NCBI GenBank assembly: GCA_963921935.1
Contig: OY998180.1
Span: forward strand, 48,677,731-48,741,730
Direction of reading: 5' to 3'
From: Galeruca laticollis
Taxonomy: Eukaryota; Arthropoda; Insecta; Coleoptera; Chrysomelidae
Length of the DNA stretch: 64,000 nucleotides
Made by a program: the position numbers and the translations under genes. Of this stretch, positions 45,401 through 58,285 are shown piece after piece (positions within the stretch are counted from its first letter, which is position 1; each line of letters begins with the position of its first letter). The notes below the pieces were generated by a model. That model was not told the origin of the DNA, searched no databases, and saw only the letters and a program-made list of their open reading frames with translations.

Positions 45401-47240
45401 AATTTTTCTCACGTATGGACATTGACAAAATTTCAGAGAAAATGCGATGATTCTGGATCTTGGGTCACTCTGTTATATAAGAAACGGGAAGACATGGGGA
45501 CTTCATTTTCGGGATAGAGCATATACGATGCGTGAAATCTCAAAAAAATACACTAAATAAAAAATTCCCTTCCGGGGGTGGTTTTTTTGGGGGGGTGGCT
45601 ACCCTTATTTTTGGAAAAAATGAAATTCCAACGACGTCATCGGTTTCCTTGTATTTTTTTTTGTACGGCCCTCAATTTTCACAGTTTTATCTTAAATTTG
45701 AAATTTTTCTTAAGTATGGACATTGACAAATTTTCAAAGAGTATACGTTGATTCTGGATCTTGGGTCACTCTGTTATATAAGAAACGGGAAGACATGGAG
45801 ACTTCAGTTTCGGGATAGAGCATATACGATGCGTGAAATCTCAAAAAATACACTAAATAAAAAATTCCCTTTCGGGGGTGGTTTTTTTGGGGGTTGGTAC
45901 CCTTATTTTTGGAAAAAATGAAATTCCAACGACGTCATCGGTTTCCTTGAATTTTTTTATGTACTGCCCTCAATTTTCACAGTTTTATCTTAAACTTGAA
46001 ATTTTTAAGTATGGACATTGACAAATTTTCAAAGAATATGCGTTGATTCTGGATCTTGGGTCACTCTGTTATATAAGAAACTGGAAGACTTGGAGACTTC
46101 ATTTTCGGGATAGAGTATATACGATGCGTGAAATCTCAAAAAAATACACTAAATAAAAAATTGCATTTCGGGGGTGGCTACCCTTATTTTTGGAAAAAAT
46201 GAAATTCCAACGACGTCATCGGTTTCCTTGAGTTTTTTTATGTACGGCCCTAAATTTTCATAATTTTATCATAAACTTGAAATTTTTCTCACGTATGGAC
46301 TTTGACAAAATTTCAGAGAAAATGCGATGATTCTGGATCTTGGGTCACTCTGTTATATAAGAAACTGGAAGACTTGGAGACTTCATTTTCGGGATAGAGC
46401 ATATATGATGCGTGAAATCTCAAAAAAATACACTAAGTAAGAAATTCCCTTTCGGGGGAGGTTTTTTTGGGGGGTGGCCACCCTTATTTTTGAAAAAAAT
46501 GAAATTCCAACGACGTCATCGGTTTCCTTGAGTTTTTTATATACGGCCCTAAACTTTCATAATTTTATCATAAACTTGAAATTTTTCTCACGTATGGACA
46601 TTGACAAAATTTCAGAGAAAATGCGATGATTCTGGATCTTGGGTCACTCTGTTATATAAGAAACGGGAAGACATGGGGACTTCATTTTCGGGATAGAGCA
46701 TATACGATGCGTGAAATCTCAAAAAAATACACTAAATAAAAAATTCCCTTTCAGGGGTGGTTTTTTTGGGGGGGTGGCTACCCTTATTTTTGGAAAAAAT
46801 GAAATTCCAACGACGTCATCGGTTTCCTTGTATTTTTTTTTCTACGGCCGTCAATTTTCACAGTTTCATCTTAAATTTGAAATTTTTCTTAAGTATGGAC
46901 ATTGACAAATTTTCAAAGAGTATACGTTGATTCTGGATCTTGGGTCACTCTGTTATATAAGAAACGGGAAGACATGGAGACTTCAGTTTCGGGATAGAGC
47001 ATATACGATGCGTGAAATCTCAAAAAATACACTAAATAAAAAATTCCCTTTCGGGGGTGGTTTTTTTGGGGGTTGGTACCCTTATTTTTGGAAAAAATGA
47101 AATTCCAACGACGTCATCGGTTTCCTTGAATTTTTTTATGTACTGCCCTCAATTTTCACAGTTTTATCTTAAACTTGAAATTTTTAAGTATGGACATTGA
47201 CAAATTTTCAAAGAATATGCGTTGATTCTGGATCTTGGGT
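42470..47240 (+). repeat. ~2.39-kb satellite block, tandem duplication
   Basis: Monomers with TTATAAAAGAAACGG (42487, 44877), GGATCTTTAGTCAC (~42768, ~45161), CCCTTCCGGGGGTGG (~43175, ~45567) and TCAGTTTCGG (~43411, ~45805) recur at 2,390-2,394 bases. The order after ~43670 differs between copies. Confidence 0.7.
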
Positions 47241-48779
47241 CACTCTGTTATATAAGAAACTGGAAGACTTGGAGACTTCATTTTCGGGATAGAGTATATA
47301 CGATGCGTGAAATCTCAAAAAAATACACTAAATAAAAAATTGCATTTCGGGGGTGGCTACCCTTATTTTTGGAAAAAATGAAATTCCAACGACGTCATCG
47401 GTTTCCTTGAGTTTATTTATGTACGGCCCTAAATTTTCATAATTTTATCATAAACTTGAAATTTTTCTCACGTATGGACTTTGACAAAATTTCAGAGAAA
47501 ATGCGATGATTCTGGATCTTGGGTCACTCTGTTATATAAGAAACTGGAAGACTTGGAGACTTCATTTTCGGGATAGAGCATATATGATGCGTGAAATCTC
47601 AAAAAAATACACTAAGTAAGAAATTCCCTTTCAAGGGTGGTTTTTTTGGGGGGTGGACATCCTTATTTTTGAAAAAAATGAAATTCCAACGACGTCATCG
47701 GTTTCCTTGAGTTTTTTATATACGGCCCTAAATTTTCATAATTTTATCATAAACTTGAAATTTTTCTCACGTATGGACATTGACAAAATTTCAGAGAAAA
47801 TGCGATGATCCTGGATCTTGGGTCACTCTGTTATATAATAAACGGGAAGATATGGGGACTTCATTTTCGGGATAGAGCATATACGATGCGTGAAATCTCA
47901 AAAAAATACACTAAATAAAAAATTCCCTTTCGGGGGTGGTTTTTTTGGGGGGGTGGCTACCCTTATTTTTGGAAAAAATGAAATTCCAACGACGTCATCG
48001 GTTTCCTTGTATTTTTTTTTGTACGGCTCTAAATTTTCATAATTTTATCATAAACTTGAAATTTTTCTCACGTAAGTACTTTGACAAAATTTCAGAGTAA
48101 ATGCGATGATTCTGGATCTTGTGTCACTCTGTTATATAAGAAACGGGAAGACATGGGGACTTCATTCTCGGGATAGAACATATACGATGCGTGAAATCTC
48201 AAAAAAATACACTAAATAAAAAATTCCCTTTCGGGGGTGGTTTTTTTGGGGAGTGGCTACCCTTATTTTTGGAAAAAATGAAATTCCAACGACGTCATCG
48301 GTTTCCTTGAGTTTTTTTATGTACGGCCCTCAATTTTCACAGTTTCATCTTAAACTTGAAATTTTTCTTAAGTCTGGACATTGACAAATTTTCAAAGAAT
48401 ATACGTTGATTCTGGATCTTGGGTCACTCTGTTATAAAAGAAACGGGAAGACATGGAGACTTCATTTTCGGGATAGAGCATATACGATGCGTGAAATCTC
48501 AAGAAAATACACTAAATAAAAAATTCCCTTTCGGGGGTGGTTTTTTTGGGGGTTGCTACCCTTATTTTTGGAAAAATGAAATTCCAACGACGTCATCGGT
48601 TTCCTTGTATTTTTTTTCTACGGCCCTCAATTTTCACAGTTTCATCTTAAATTTGAAATTTTTCTTAAGTATGGACATTGACAAATTTTCTAAGAGTATA
48701 CGTTGATTCTGGATCTTGGGTCACTCTGTTATATAAGAAACGGGAAGACATGGAGACTTCATTTTCGGGATAGAGCATA

Positions 48780-51700
48780 TACGATGCGTGAAATCTCAAA
48801 AAAATACACTAAATAAAAAATTCCCTTTCAGGGGTGGTTTTTTGGGGGGGTGGCTACCCTTATTTTTGGAAAAAATGAAATTCCAACGACGTCATCGGTT
48901 TCCTTGTATTTTTTTTCTACGGCCCTCAATTTTCACAGTTTCATCTTAAATTTGAAATTTTTCTTAAGTATGGACATTGACAAATTTTCTAAGAGTATAC
49001 GTTGATTCTGGATCTTGGGTCACTCTGTTATATAAGAAACGGGAAGACATGGAGACTTCATTTTCGGGATAGAGCATATATGATGCGTGAAATCTCAAAA
49101 AAATACACTAAGTAAGAAATTCCCTTTCAAGGGTGGTTTTTTTGGGGGGTGGACACCCTTATTTTTGAAAAAAATGAAATTCCAACGACGTCATCGGTTT
49201 CCTTGAGTTTTTTATATACGGCCCTAAATTTTCATAATTTTATCATAAACTTGAAATTTTTCTCACGTATGGACATTGACAAAATTTCAGAGAAAATGCG
49301 ATGATTCTGGATCTTGGGTCACTCTGTTATATAAGAAACGGGAAGACATGGGGACTTCATTTTCGGGATAGAGCATATACGATGCGTGAAATGTCAAAAA
49401 AATACATAAATTAAAAAATTCCCGTTCGGGGGTGGTTTTTTTGGGGGGTGGCCACCCTTATTTTTGAAAAAATTGAAATTCCAACGACGTCATCGGTTTC
49501 CTTGAGTTTTTTTATGTACGGCCCTAAATTTTCATAATTTTATCATAAACTTGAAATTTTTCTCACGTATGGACATTGACAAAATTTCAGAGAAAATGCG
49601 ATGATTCTGGATCTTGGGTCACTCTGTTATATAAGAAACGGGAAGACATGGGGACTTCATTTTCGGGATAGAGCATATACGATGCGTGAAATCTCAAAAA
49701 AATACACTAAATAAAAAATTCCCTTTCAGGGGTGGTTTTTTTGGGGGGGTGGCTACCCTTATTTTTGGAAAAAATGAAATTCCAACGACGTCATCGGTTT
49801 CCTTGTATTTTTTTTTGTACGGCCCTCAATTTTCACAGTTTTATCTTAAATTTGAAATTTTTCTTAAGTATGGACATTGACAAATTTTCAAAGAGTATAC
49901 GTTGATTCTGGATCTTGGGTCACTCTGTTATATAAGAAACGGGAAGACATGGAGACTTCAGTTTCGGGATAGAGCATATACGATGCGTGAAATCTCAAAA
50001 AATACACTAAATAAAAAATTCCCTTTCGGGGGTGGTTTTTTTGGGGGTTGGTACCCTTATTTTTGGAAAAAATGAAATTCCAACGACGTCATCGGTTTCC
50101 TTGAATTTTTTTATGTACTGCCCTCAATTTTCACAGTTTTATCTTAAACTTGAAATTTTTAAGTATGGACATTGACAAATTTTCAAAGAATATGCGTTGA
50201 TTCTGGATCTTGGGTCACTCTGTTATATAAGAAACTGGAAGACTTGGAGACTTCATTTTCGGGATAGAGTATATACGATGCGTGAAATCTCAAAAAAATT
50301 CACTAAATAAAAAATTGCATTTCGGGGGTGGCTACCCTTATTTTTGGAAAAAATGAAATTCCAACGACGTCATCGGTTTCCTTGAATTTTTTATGTACTG
50401 CCCTCAATTTTCACAGTTTTATCTTAAACTTGAAATTTTTAAGTATGGACATTGACAAATTTTCAAAGAATATGCGTTGATTCTGGATCTTGGGTCACTC
50501 TGTTATATAAGAAACGGGAAGACATGGAGACTTCATTTTCGGGATAGAGCATATACGATGCGTGAAATCTTAAAAAAATACACTAAATAAAAAATTCCCT
50601 TTCGGGGGTGGTTTTTTTGGGAGTTGCTACCCTTATTTTTGGAAAAAATGAAATTCCAACGACGTCATCGGTTTCCTTGAATTTTTTTATGTACGGCCCT
50701 CAATTTTCACAGTTTTATCTTAAACCTGAAATTATTAAGTATGGACATGGACAAATTTTCAAAGAATATGCGTTGATTCTGGATCTTGGGTCACTCTGTT
50801 ATATAAGAAACTGGAAGACTTGGAGACTTCATTTTCGGGATAGAGTATATACGATGCGTGAAATCTCAAAAAAATACACTAAATAAAAAATTCCCTTTCG
50901 GGGGTGGTTTTTTTGGGGGGGTGGCTACCCTTATTTTTGGAAAAATGAAATTCCAACGACGTCATCGGTTTCCTTGTATTTTTTTTTTGTACGGCCCTCA
51001 ATTTTCACAGTTTTATCTTAAATTTGAAATTTTTCTTAAGTATGGACATTGACAAATTTTCAAAGAGTATACGTTGATTCTGGATCTTGAGTCACTCTGT
51101 TATATAAGAAACGGGAAGACATGGAGACTTCATTTTCGGGATAGAGCATATACGATGCGTGAAATGTCAAAAAAATACACAAAATAAAAAATTCCCGTTC
51201 GGGGGTGGTTTTTTTGGGGGGTGGCCACCCTTATTTTTGAAAAAATGAAATTCCAACGACGTCATCGGTTTCCTTGAGTTTTTTTATGTACGGCCCTAAA
51301 TTTTCATAATTTTATCATAAACTTGAAATTTTTCTCACGTATGGACATTGACAAAATTTCAGAGAAAATGCGATGATCCTGGATCTTGGGTCACTCTGTT
51401 ATATAAGAAACGGGAAGACATGGAGACTTCATTTTCGGGATAGAGCATATACGATGCGTGAAATCTCAAAAAAATACACTAAGTAAGAAATTCCCTTTCA
51501 AGGGTGGTTTTTTTGGGGGGTGGACATCCTTATTTTTGAAAAAAATGAAATTCCAACGACGTCATCGGTTTCCTTGAGTTTTTTATATACGGCCCTAAAT
51601 TTTCATAATTTTATCATAAACTTGAAATTTTTCTCACGTATGGACATTGACAAAATTTCAGAGAAAATGCGATGATCCTGGATCTTGGGTCACTCTGTTA

Positions 51701-54700
51701 TATAATAAACGGGAAGACATGGGGACTTCATTTTCGGGATAGAGCATATACGATGCGTGAAATCTCAAAAAAATACACTAAATAAAAAATTCCCTTTCGG
51801 GGGTGGTTTTTTTGGGGGGGTGGCTACCCTTATTTTTGGAAAAAATGAAATTCCAACGACGTCATCGGTTTCCTTGTATTTTTTTTTGTACGGCTCTAAA
51901 TTTTCATAATTTTATCATAAACTTGAAATTTTTCTCACGTAAGTACTTTGACAAAATTTCAGAGTAAATGCGATGATTCTGGATCTTGTGTCACTCTGTT
52001 ATATAAGAAACGGGAAGACATGGGGACTTCATTCTCGGGATAGAACATATACGATGCGTGAAATCTCAAAAAAATACACTAAATAAAAAATTCCCTTTCG
52101 GGGGTGGTTTTTTTGGGGAGTGGCTACCCTTATTTTTGGAAAAAATGAAATTCCAACGACGTCATCGGTTTCCTTGAGTTTTTTTATGTACGGCCCTCAA
52201 TTTTCACAGTTTCATCTTAAACTTGAAATTTTTCTTAAGTCTGGACATTGACAAATTTTCAAAGAATATACGTTGATTCTGGATCTTGGGTCACTCTGTT
52301 ATAAAAGAAACGGGAAGACATGGAGACTTCATTTTCGGGATAGAGCATATACGATGCGTGAAATCTCAAGAAAATACACTAAATAAAAAATTCCCTTTCG
52401 GGGGTGGTTTTTTTGGGGGTTGCTACCCTTATTTTTGGAAAAATGAAATTCCAACGACGTCATCGGTTTCCTTGTATTTTTTTTTGTACTGCCCTCAATT
52501 TTCACAGTTTTATCTTAAATTTGAAATTTTTCTTAAGTATGGACATTGACAAATTTTCAAAGAATATACGTTGATTCTGGATCTTGAGTCACTCTGTTAT
52601 ATAAGAAACGGGAAGACATGGAGACTTCATTTTCGGGATAGAGCATATACGATGCGTGAAATGTCAAAAAAATACACAAAATAAAAAATTCCCGTTCGGG
52701 GGTGGTTTTTTTGGGGGGTGGCCACCCTTATTTTTGAAAAAATTGAAATTCCAACGACGTCATCGGTTTCCTTGAGTTTTTTTATGTACGGCCCTAAATT
52801 TTCATAATTTTATCATAAACTTGAAATTTTTCTCACGTATGGACATTGACAAAATTTCAGAGAAAATGCGATGATTCTGGATCTTGGGTCACTCTGTTAT
52901 ATAAGAAACGGGAAGACATGGGGACTTCATTTTCGGGATTGAGCATATACGATGCGTGAAATCTCAAAAAAATACACTAAATAAAAAATTCCCTTTCAGG
53001 GGTGGTTTTTTTGGGGGGGTGGCTACCCTTATTTTTGGAAAAAATGAAATTCCAACGACGTCATCGGTTTCCTTGTATTTTTTTTTCTACGGCCGTCAAT
53101 TTTCACAGTTTCATCTTAAATTTGAAATTTTTCTTAAGTATGGACATTGACAAATTTTCAAAGAGTATACGTTGATTCTGGATCTTGGGTCACTCTGTTA
53201 TATAAGAAACGGGAAGACATGGAGACTTCATTTTCGGGATAGAGCATATATGATGCGTGAAATCTCAAAAAAATACACTAAGTAAGAAATTCCCTTTCAA
53301 GGGTGGTTTTTTTGGGGGGTGGACACCCTTATTTTTGAAAAAAATGAAATTCCAACGACGTCATCGGTTTCCTTGAGTTTTTTTATGTACGGCCCTAAAT
53401 TTTCATAATTTTATCATAAACTTGAAATTTTTCTCACGTATGGACATTGACAAAATTTCAGAGAAAATGCGATGATCCTGGATCTTGGGTCACTCTGTTA
53501 TATAAGAAACGGGAAGACATGGAGACTTCATTTTCGGGATAGAGCATATACGATGCGTGAAATCTCAAAAAAATACACTAAGTAAGAAATTCCCTTTCAA
53601 GGGTGGTTTTTTTGGGGGGGTGGCTACCCTTATTTTTGGAAAAAATGAAATTCCAACGACGTCATCGGTTTCCTTGTATTTTTTTTGTACGGCTCTAAAT
53701 TTTCATAATTTTATCATAAACTTGAAATTTTTCTCACGTATGGACATTGACAAAATTTCAGAGAAAATGCGATGATTCTGGATCTTGGGTCACTCTGTTA
53801 TATAAGAAACGGGAAGACATGGGGACTTCATTCTCGGGATAGAACATATACGATGCGTGAAATCTCAAAAAAATACACTAAATAAAAAATTCCCTTTCGG
53901 GGGTGGTTTTTTTGGGGAGTGGCTACCCTTATTTTTGGAAAAAATGAAATTCCAACGACGTCATCGGTTTCCTTGAGTTTTTTTATGTACGGCCCTCAAT
54001 TTTCACAGTTTCATCTTAAACTTGAAATTTTTCTTAAGTCTGGACATTGACAAATTTTCAAAGAATATACGTTGATTCTGGATCTTGGGTCACTCTGTTA
54101 TAAAAGAAACGGGAAGACATGGAGACTTCATTTTCGGGATAGAGCATATACGATGCGTGAAATCTCAAAAAAATACACTAAATAAAAAATTCCCTTTCGG
54201 GGGTGGTTTTTTTGGGGGTTGCTACCCTTATTTTTGGAAAAATGAAATTCCAACGACGTCATCGGTTTCCTTGTATTTTTTTTTGTACTGCCCTCAATTT
54301 TCACAGTTTTATCTTAAATTTGAAATTTTTCTTAAGTATGGACATTGACAAATTTTCAAAGAGTATACGTTGATTCTGGATCTTTAGTCACTCTGTTATA
54401 TAAGAAACGGGAAGACATGGAGACTTCATTTTCGGGATAGAGCATATATGATGCGTGAAATCTCAAAAAAATACACTAAGTAAGAAATTCCCTTTCAAGG
54501 GTGGTTTTTTTGGGGGGTGGACACCCTTATTTTTGAAAAAAATGAAATTCCAACGACGTCATCGGTTTCCTTGAGTTTGTTATATACGGCCCTAAATTTT
54601 CATAATTTTATCATAAACTTGAAATTTTTCTCACGTATGGACATTGACAAAATTTCAGAGAAAATGCGATGATTCTGGATCTTGGGTCACTCTGTTATAT

Positions 54701-57700
54701 AAGAAACGGGAAGACATGGGGACTTCATTTTCGGGATAGAGCATATACGATGCGTGAAATCTCAAAAAAATACACTAAATAAAAAATTCCCTTCCGGGGG
54801 TGGTTTTTTTGGGGGGGTGGCTACCCTTATTTTTGGAAAAAATGAAATTCCAACGACGTCATCGGTTTCCTTGTATTTTTTTTGTAAGGCCCTCAATTTT
54901 CACAGTTTTATCTTAAATTTGAAATTTTTCTTAAGTATGGACATTGACAAATTTTCAAAGAGTATACGTTGATTCTGGATCTTGGGTCACTCTGTTATAT
55001 AAGAAACGGGAAGACATGGAGACTTCAGTTTCGGGATAGAGCATATACGATGCGTGAAATCTCAAAAAATACACTAAATAAAAAATTCCCTTTCGGGGGT
55101 GGTTTTTTTGGGGGTTGGTACCCTTATTTTTGGAAAAAATGAAATTCCAACGACGTCATCGGTTTCCTTGAATTTTTTTATGTACTGCCCTCAATTTTCA
55201 CAGTTTTATCTTAAACTTGAAATTTTTAAGTATGGACATTGACAAATTTTCAAAGAATATACGTTGATTCTGGATCTTGGTTCACTCTGTTATATAAGAA
55301 ACGGGAAGACATGGAGACTTCATTTTCGGGATAGAGCATATACGATGCGTGAAATGTCAAAAAAATACACAAAATAAAAAATTCCCGTTCGGGGGTGGTT
55401 TTTTTGGGGGGTGGCCACCCTTATTTTTGAAAAAATTGAAATTCCAACGACGTCATCGGTTTCCTTGAGTTTTTTTATGTACGGCCCTAAATTTTCATAA
55501 TTTTATCATAAACTTGAAATTTTTCTCACGTATGGACATTGACAAAATTTCAGAGAAAATGCGATGATTCTGGATCTTGGGTCACTCTGTTATATAAGAA
55601 ACGGGAAGACATGGGGACTTCATTTTCGGGATTGAGCATATACGATGCGTGAAATCTCAAAAAAATACACTAAATAAAAAATTCCCTTTCAGGGGTGGTT
55701 TTTTTGGGGGGGTGGCTACCCTTATTTTTGGAAAAAATGAAATTCCAACGACGTCATCGGTTTCCTTGTATTTTTTTTTCTACGGCCGTCAATTTTCACA
55801 GTTTCATCTTAAATTTGAAATTTTTCTTAAGTATGGACATTGACAAATTTTCAAAGAGTATACGTTGATTCTGGATCTTGGGTCACTCTGTTATATAAGA
55901 AACGGGAAGACATGGAGACTTCATTTTCGGGATAGAGCATATATGATGCGTGAAATCTCAAAAAAATACACTAAGTAAGAAATTCCCTTTCAAGGGTGGT
56001 TTTTTTGGGGGGTGGACACCCTTATTTTTGAAAAAAATGAAATTCCAACGACGTCATCGGTTTCCTTGAGTTTTTTTATGTACGGCCCTAAATTTTCATA
56101 ATTTTATCATAAACTTGAAATTTTTCTCACGTATGGACATTGACAAAATTTCAGAGAAAATGCGATGATCCTGGATCTTGGGTCACTCTGTTATATAAGA
56201 AACGGGAAGACATGGAGACTTCATTTTCGGGATAGAGCATATACGATGCGTGAAATCTCAAAAAAATACACTAAGTAAGAAATTCCCTTTCAAGGGTGGT
56301 TTTTTTGGGGGGTGGACACCCTTATTTTTGAAAAAAATGAAATTCCAACGACGTCATCGGTTTCCTTGAGTTTTTTATATACGGCCCTAAATTTTCATAA
56401 TTTTATCATAAACTTGAAATTTTTCTCACGTATGGACATTGACAAAATTTCAGAGAAAATGCGATGATCCTGGATCTTGGGTCACTCTGTTATATAATAA
56501 ACGGGAAGACATGGGGACTTCATTTTCGGGATAGAGCATATACGATGCGTGAAATCTCAAAAAAATACACTAAATAAAAAATTCCCTTTCGGGGGTGGTT
56601 TTTTTGGGGGGGTGGCTACCCTTATTTTTGGAAAAAATGAAATTCCAACGACGTCATCGGTTTCCTTGTATTTTTTTTGTACGGCTCTAAATTTTCATAA
56701 TTTTATCATAAACTTGAAATTTTTCTCACGTAAGTACTTTGACAAAATTTCAGAGTAAATGCGATGATTCTGGATCTTGGGTCACTCTGTTATATAAGAA
56801 ACGGGAAGACATGGGGACTTCATTCTCGGGATAGAACATATACGATGCGTGAAATCTCAAAAAAATACACTAAATAAAAAATTCCCTTTCGGGGGTGGTT
56901 TTTTTGGGGAGTGGCTACCCTTATTTTTGGAAAAAATGAAATTCCAACGACGTCATCGGTTTCCTTGAGTTTTTTTATGTACGGCCCTCAATTTTCACAG
57001 TTTCATCTTAAACTTGAAATTTTTCTTAAGTCTGGACATTGACAAATTTTCAAAGAATATACGTTGATTCTGGATCTTGGGTCACTCTGTTATAAAAGAA
57101 ACGGGAAGACATGGAGACTTCATTTTCGGGATAGAGCATATATGATGCGTGAAATCTCAAAAAAATACACTAAGTAAGAAATTCCCTTTCAAGGGTGGTT
57201 TTTTTGGGGGGTGGACACCCTTATTTTTGAAAAAAATGAAATTCCAACGACGTCATCGGTTTCCTTGAGTTTTTTATATACGGCCCTAAATTTTCATAAT
57301 TTTATCATAAACTTGAAATTTTTCTCACGTATGGACATTGACAAAATTTCAGAGAAAATGCGATGATTCTGGATCTTGGGTCACTCTGTTATATAAGAAA
57401 CGGGAAGACATGGGGACTTCATTTTCGGGATAGAGCATATACGATGCGTGAAATCTCAAAAAAATACACTAAATAAAAAATTCCCTTCCGGGGGTGGTTT
57501 TTTTGGGGGGGTGGCTACCCTTATTTTTGGAAAAAATGAAATTCCAACGACGTCATCGGTTTCCTTGTATTTTTTTTTGTACGGCCCTCAATTTTCACAG
57601 TTTTATCTTAAATTTGAAATTTTTCTTAAGTATGGACATTGACAAATTTTCAAAGAGTATACGTTGATTCTGGATCTTGGGTCACTCTGTTATATAAGAA

Positions 57701-58285
57701 ACGGGAAGACATGGAGACTTCAGTTTCGGGATAGAGCATATACGATGCGTGAAATCTCAAAAAATACACTAAATAAAAAATTCCCTTTCGGGGGTGGTTT
57801 TTTTGGGGGTTGGTGGTACCCTTATTTTTGGAAAAAATGAAATTCCAACGACGTCATCGGTTTCCTTGAATTTTTTTATGTACTGCCCTCAATTTTCACA
57901 GTTTTATCTTAAACTTGAAATTTTTAAGTATGGACATTGACAAATTTTCAAAGAATATGCGTTGATTCTGGATCTTGGGTCACTCTGTTATATAAGAAAC
58001 TGGAAGACTTGGAGACTTCATTTTCGGGATAGAGTATATACGATGCGTGAAATCTCAAAAAAATACACTAAATAAAAAATTGCATTTCGGGGGTGGCTAC
58101 CCTTATTTTTGGAAAAAATGAAATTCCAACGACGTCATCGGTTTCCTTGAGTTTTTTTATGTACGGCCCTAAATTTTCATAATTTTATCATAAACTTGAA
58201 ATTTTTCTCACGTATGGACTTTGACAAAATTTCAGAGAAAATGCGATGATTCTGGATCTTGGGTCACTCTGTTATATAAGAAACG
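48780..58285 (+). repeat. Large satellite block duplication, copy 2
   Basis: Counterpart of ~35100-46370, shorter by about 1.8 kb because several monomers are missing (for example the 1.77-kb internal repeat of copy 1 is present once). Rare shared variants include GGACATGGACAAATTTTC (~50743), GGATCTTTAGTCAC (~54381) and TTATAAAAGAAACGG (52301, 54100, 57090). Confidence 0.7.

Larger units (their letters stand above)
35100..46370 (+). repeat. Large satellite block duplication, copy 1
   Basis: The order of marked monomers here reappears at about 48780-58285. Offsets are ~13.67 kb at the left end (TTTCAGGGGTGG monomer at ~35150 versus ~48827), ~11.61 kb in the middle (37-44 kb) and ~11.92 kb at the right end (45.5-46.3 kb). 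The offset changes show whole-monomer gains or losses between copies. Bounds are approximate. Confidence 0.7.
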
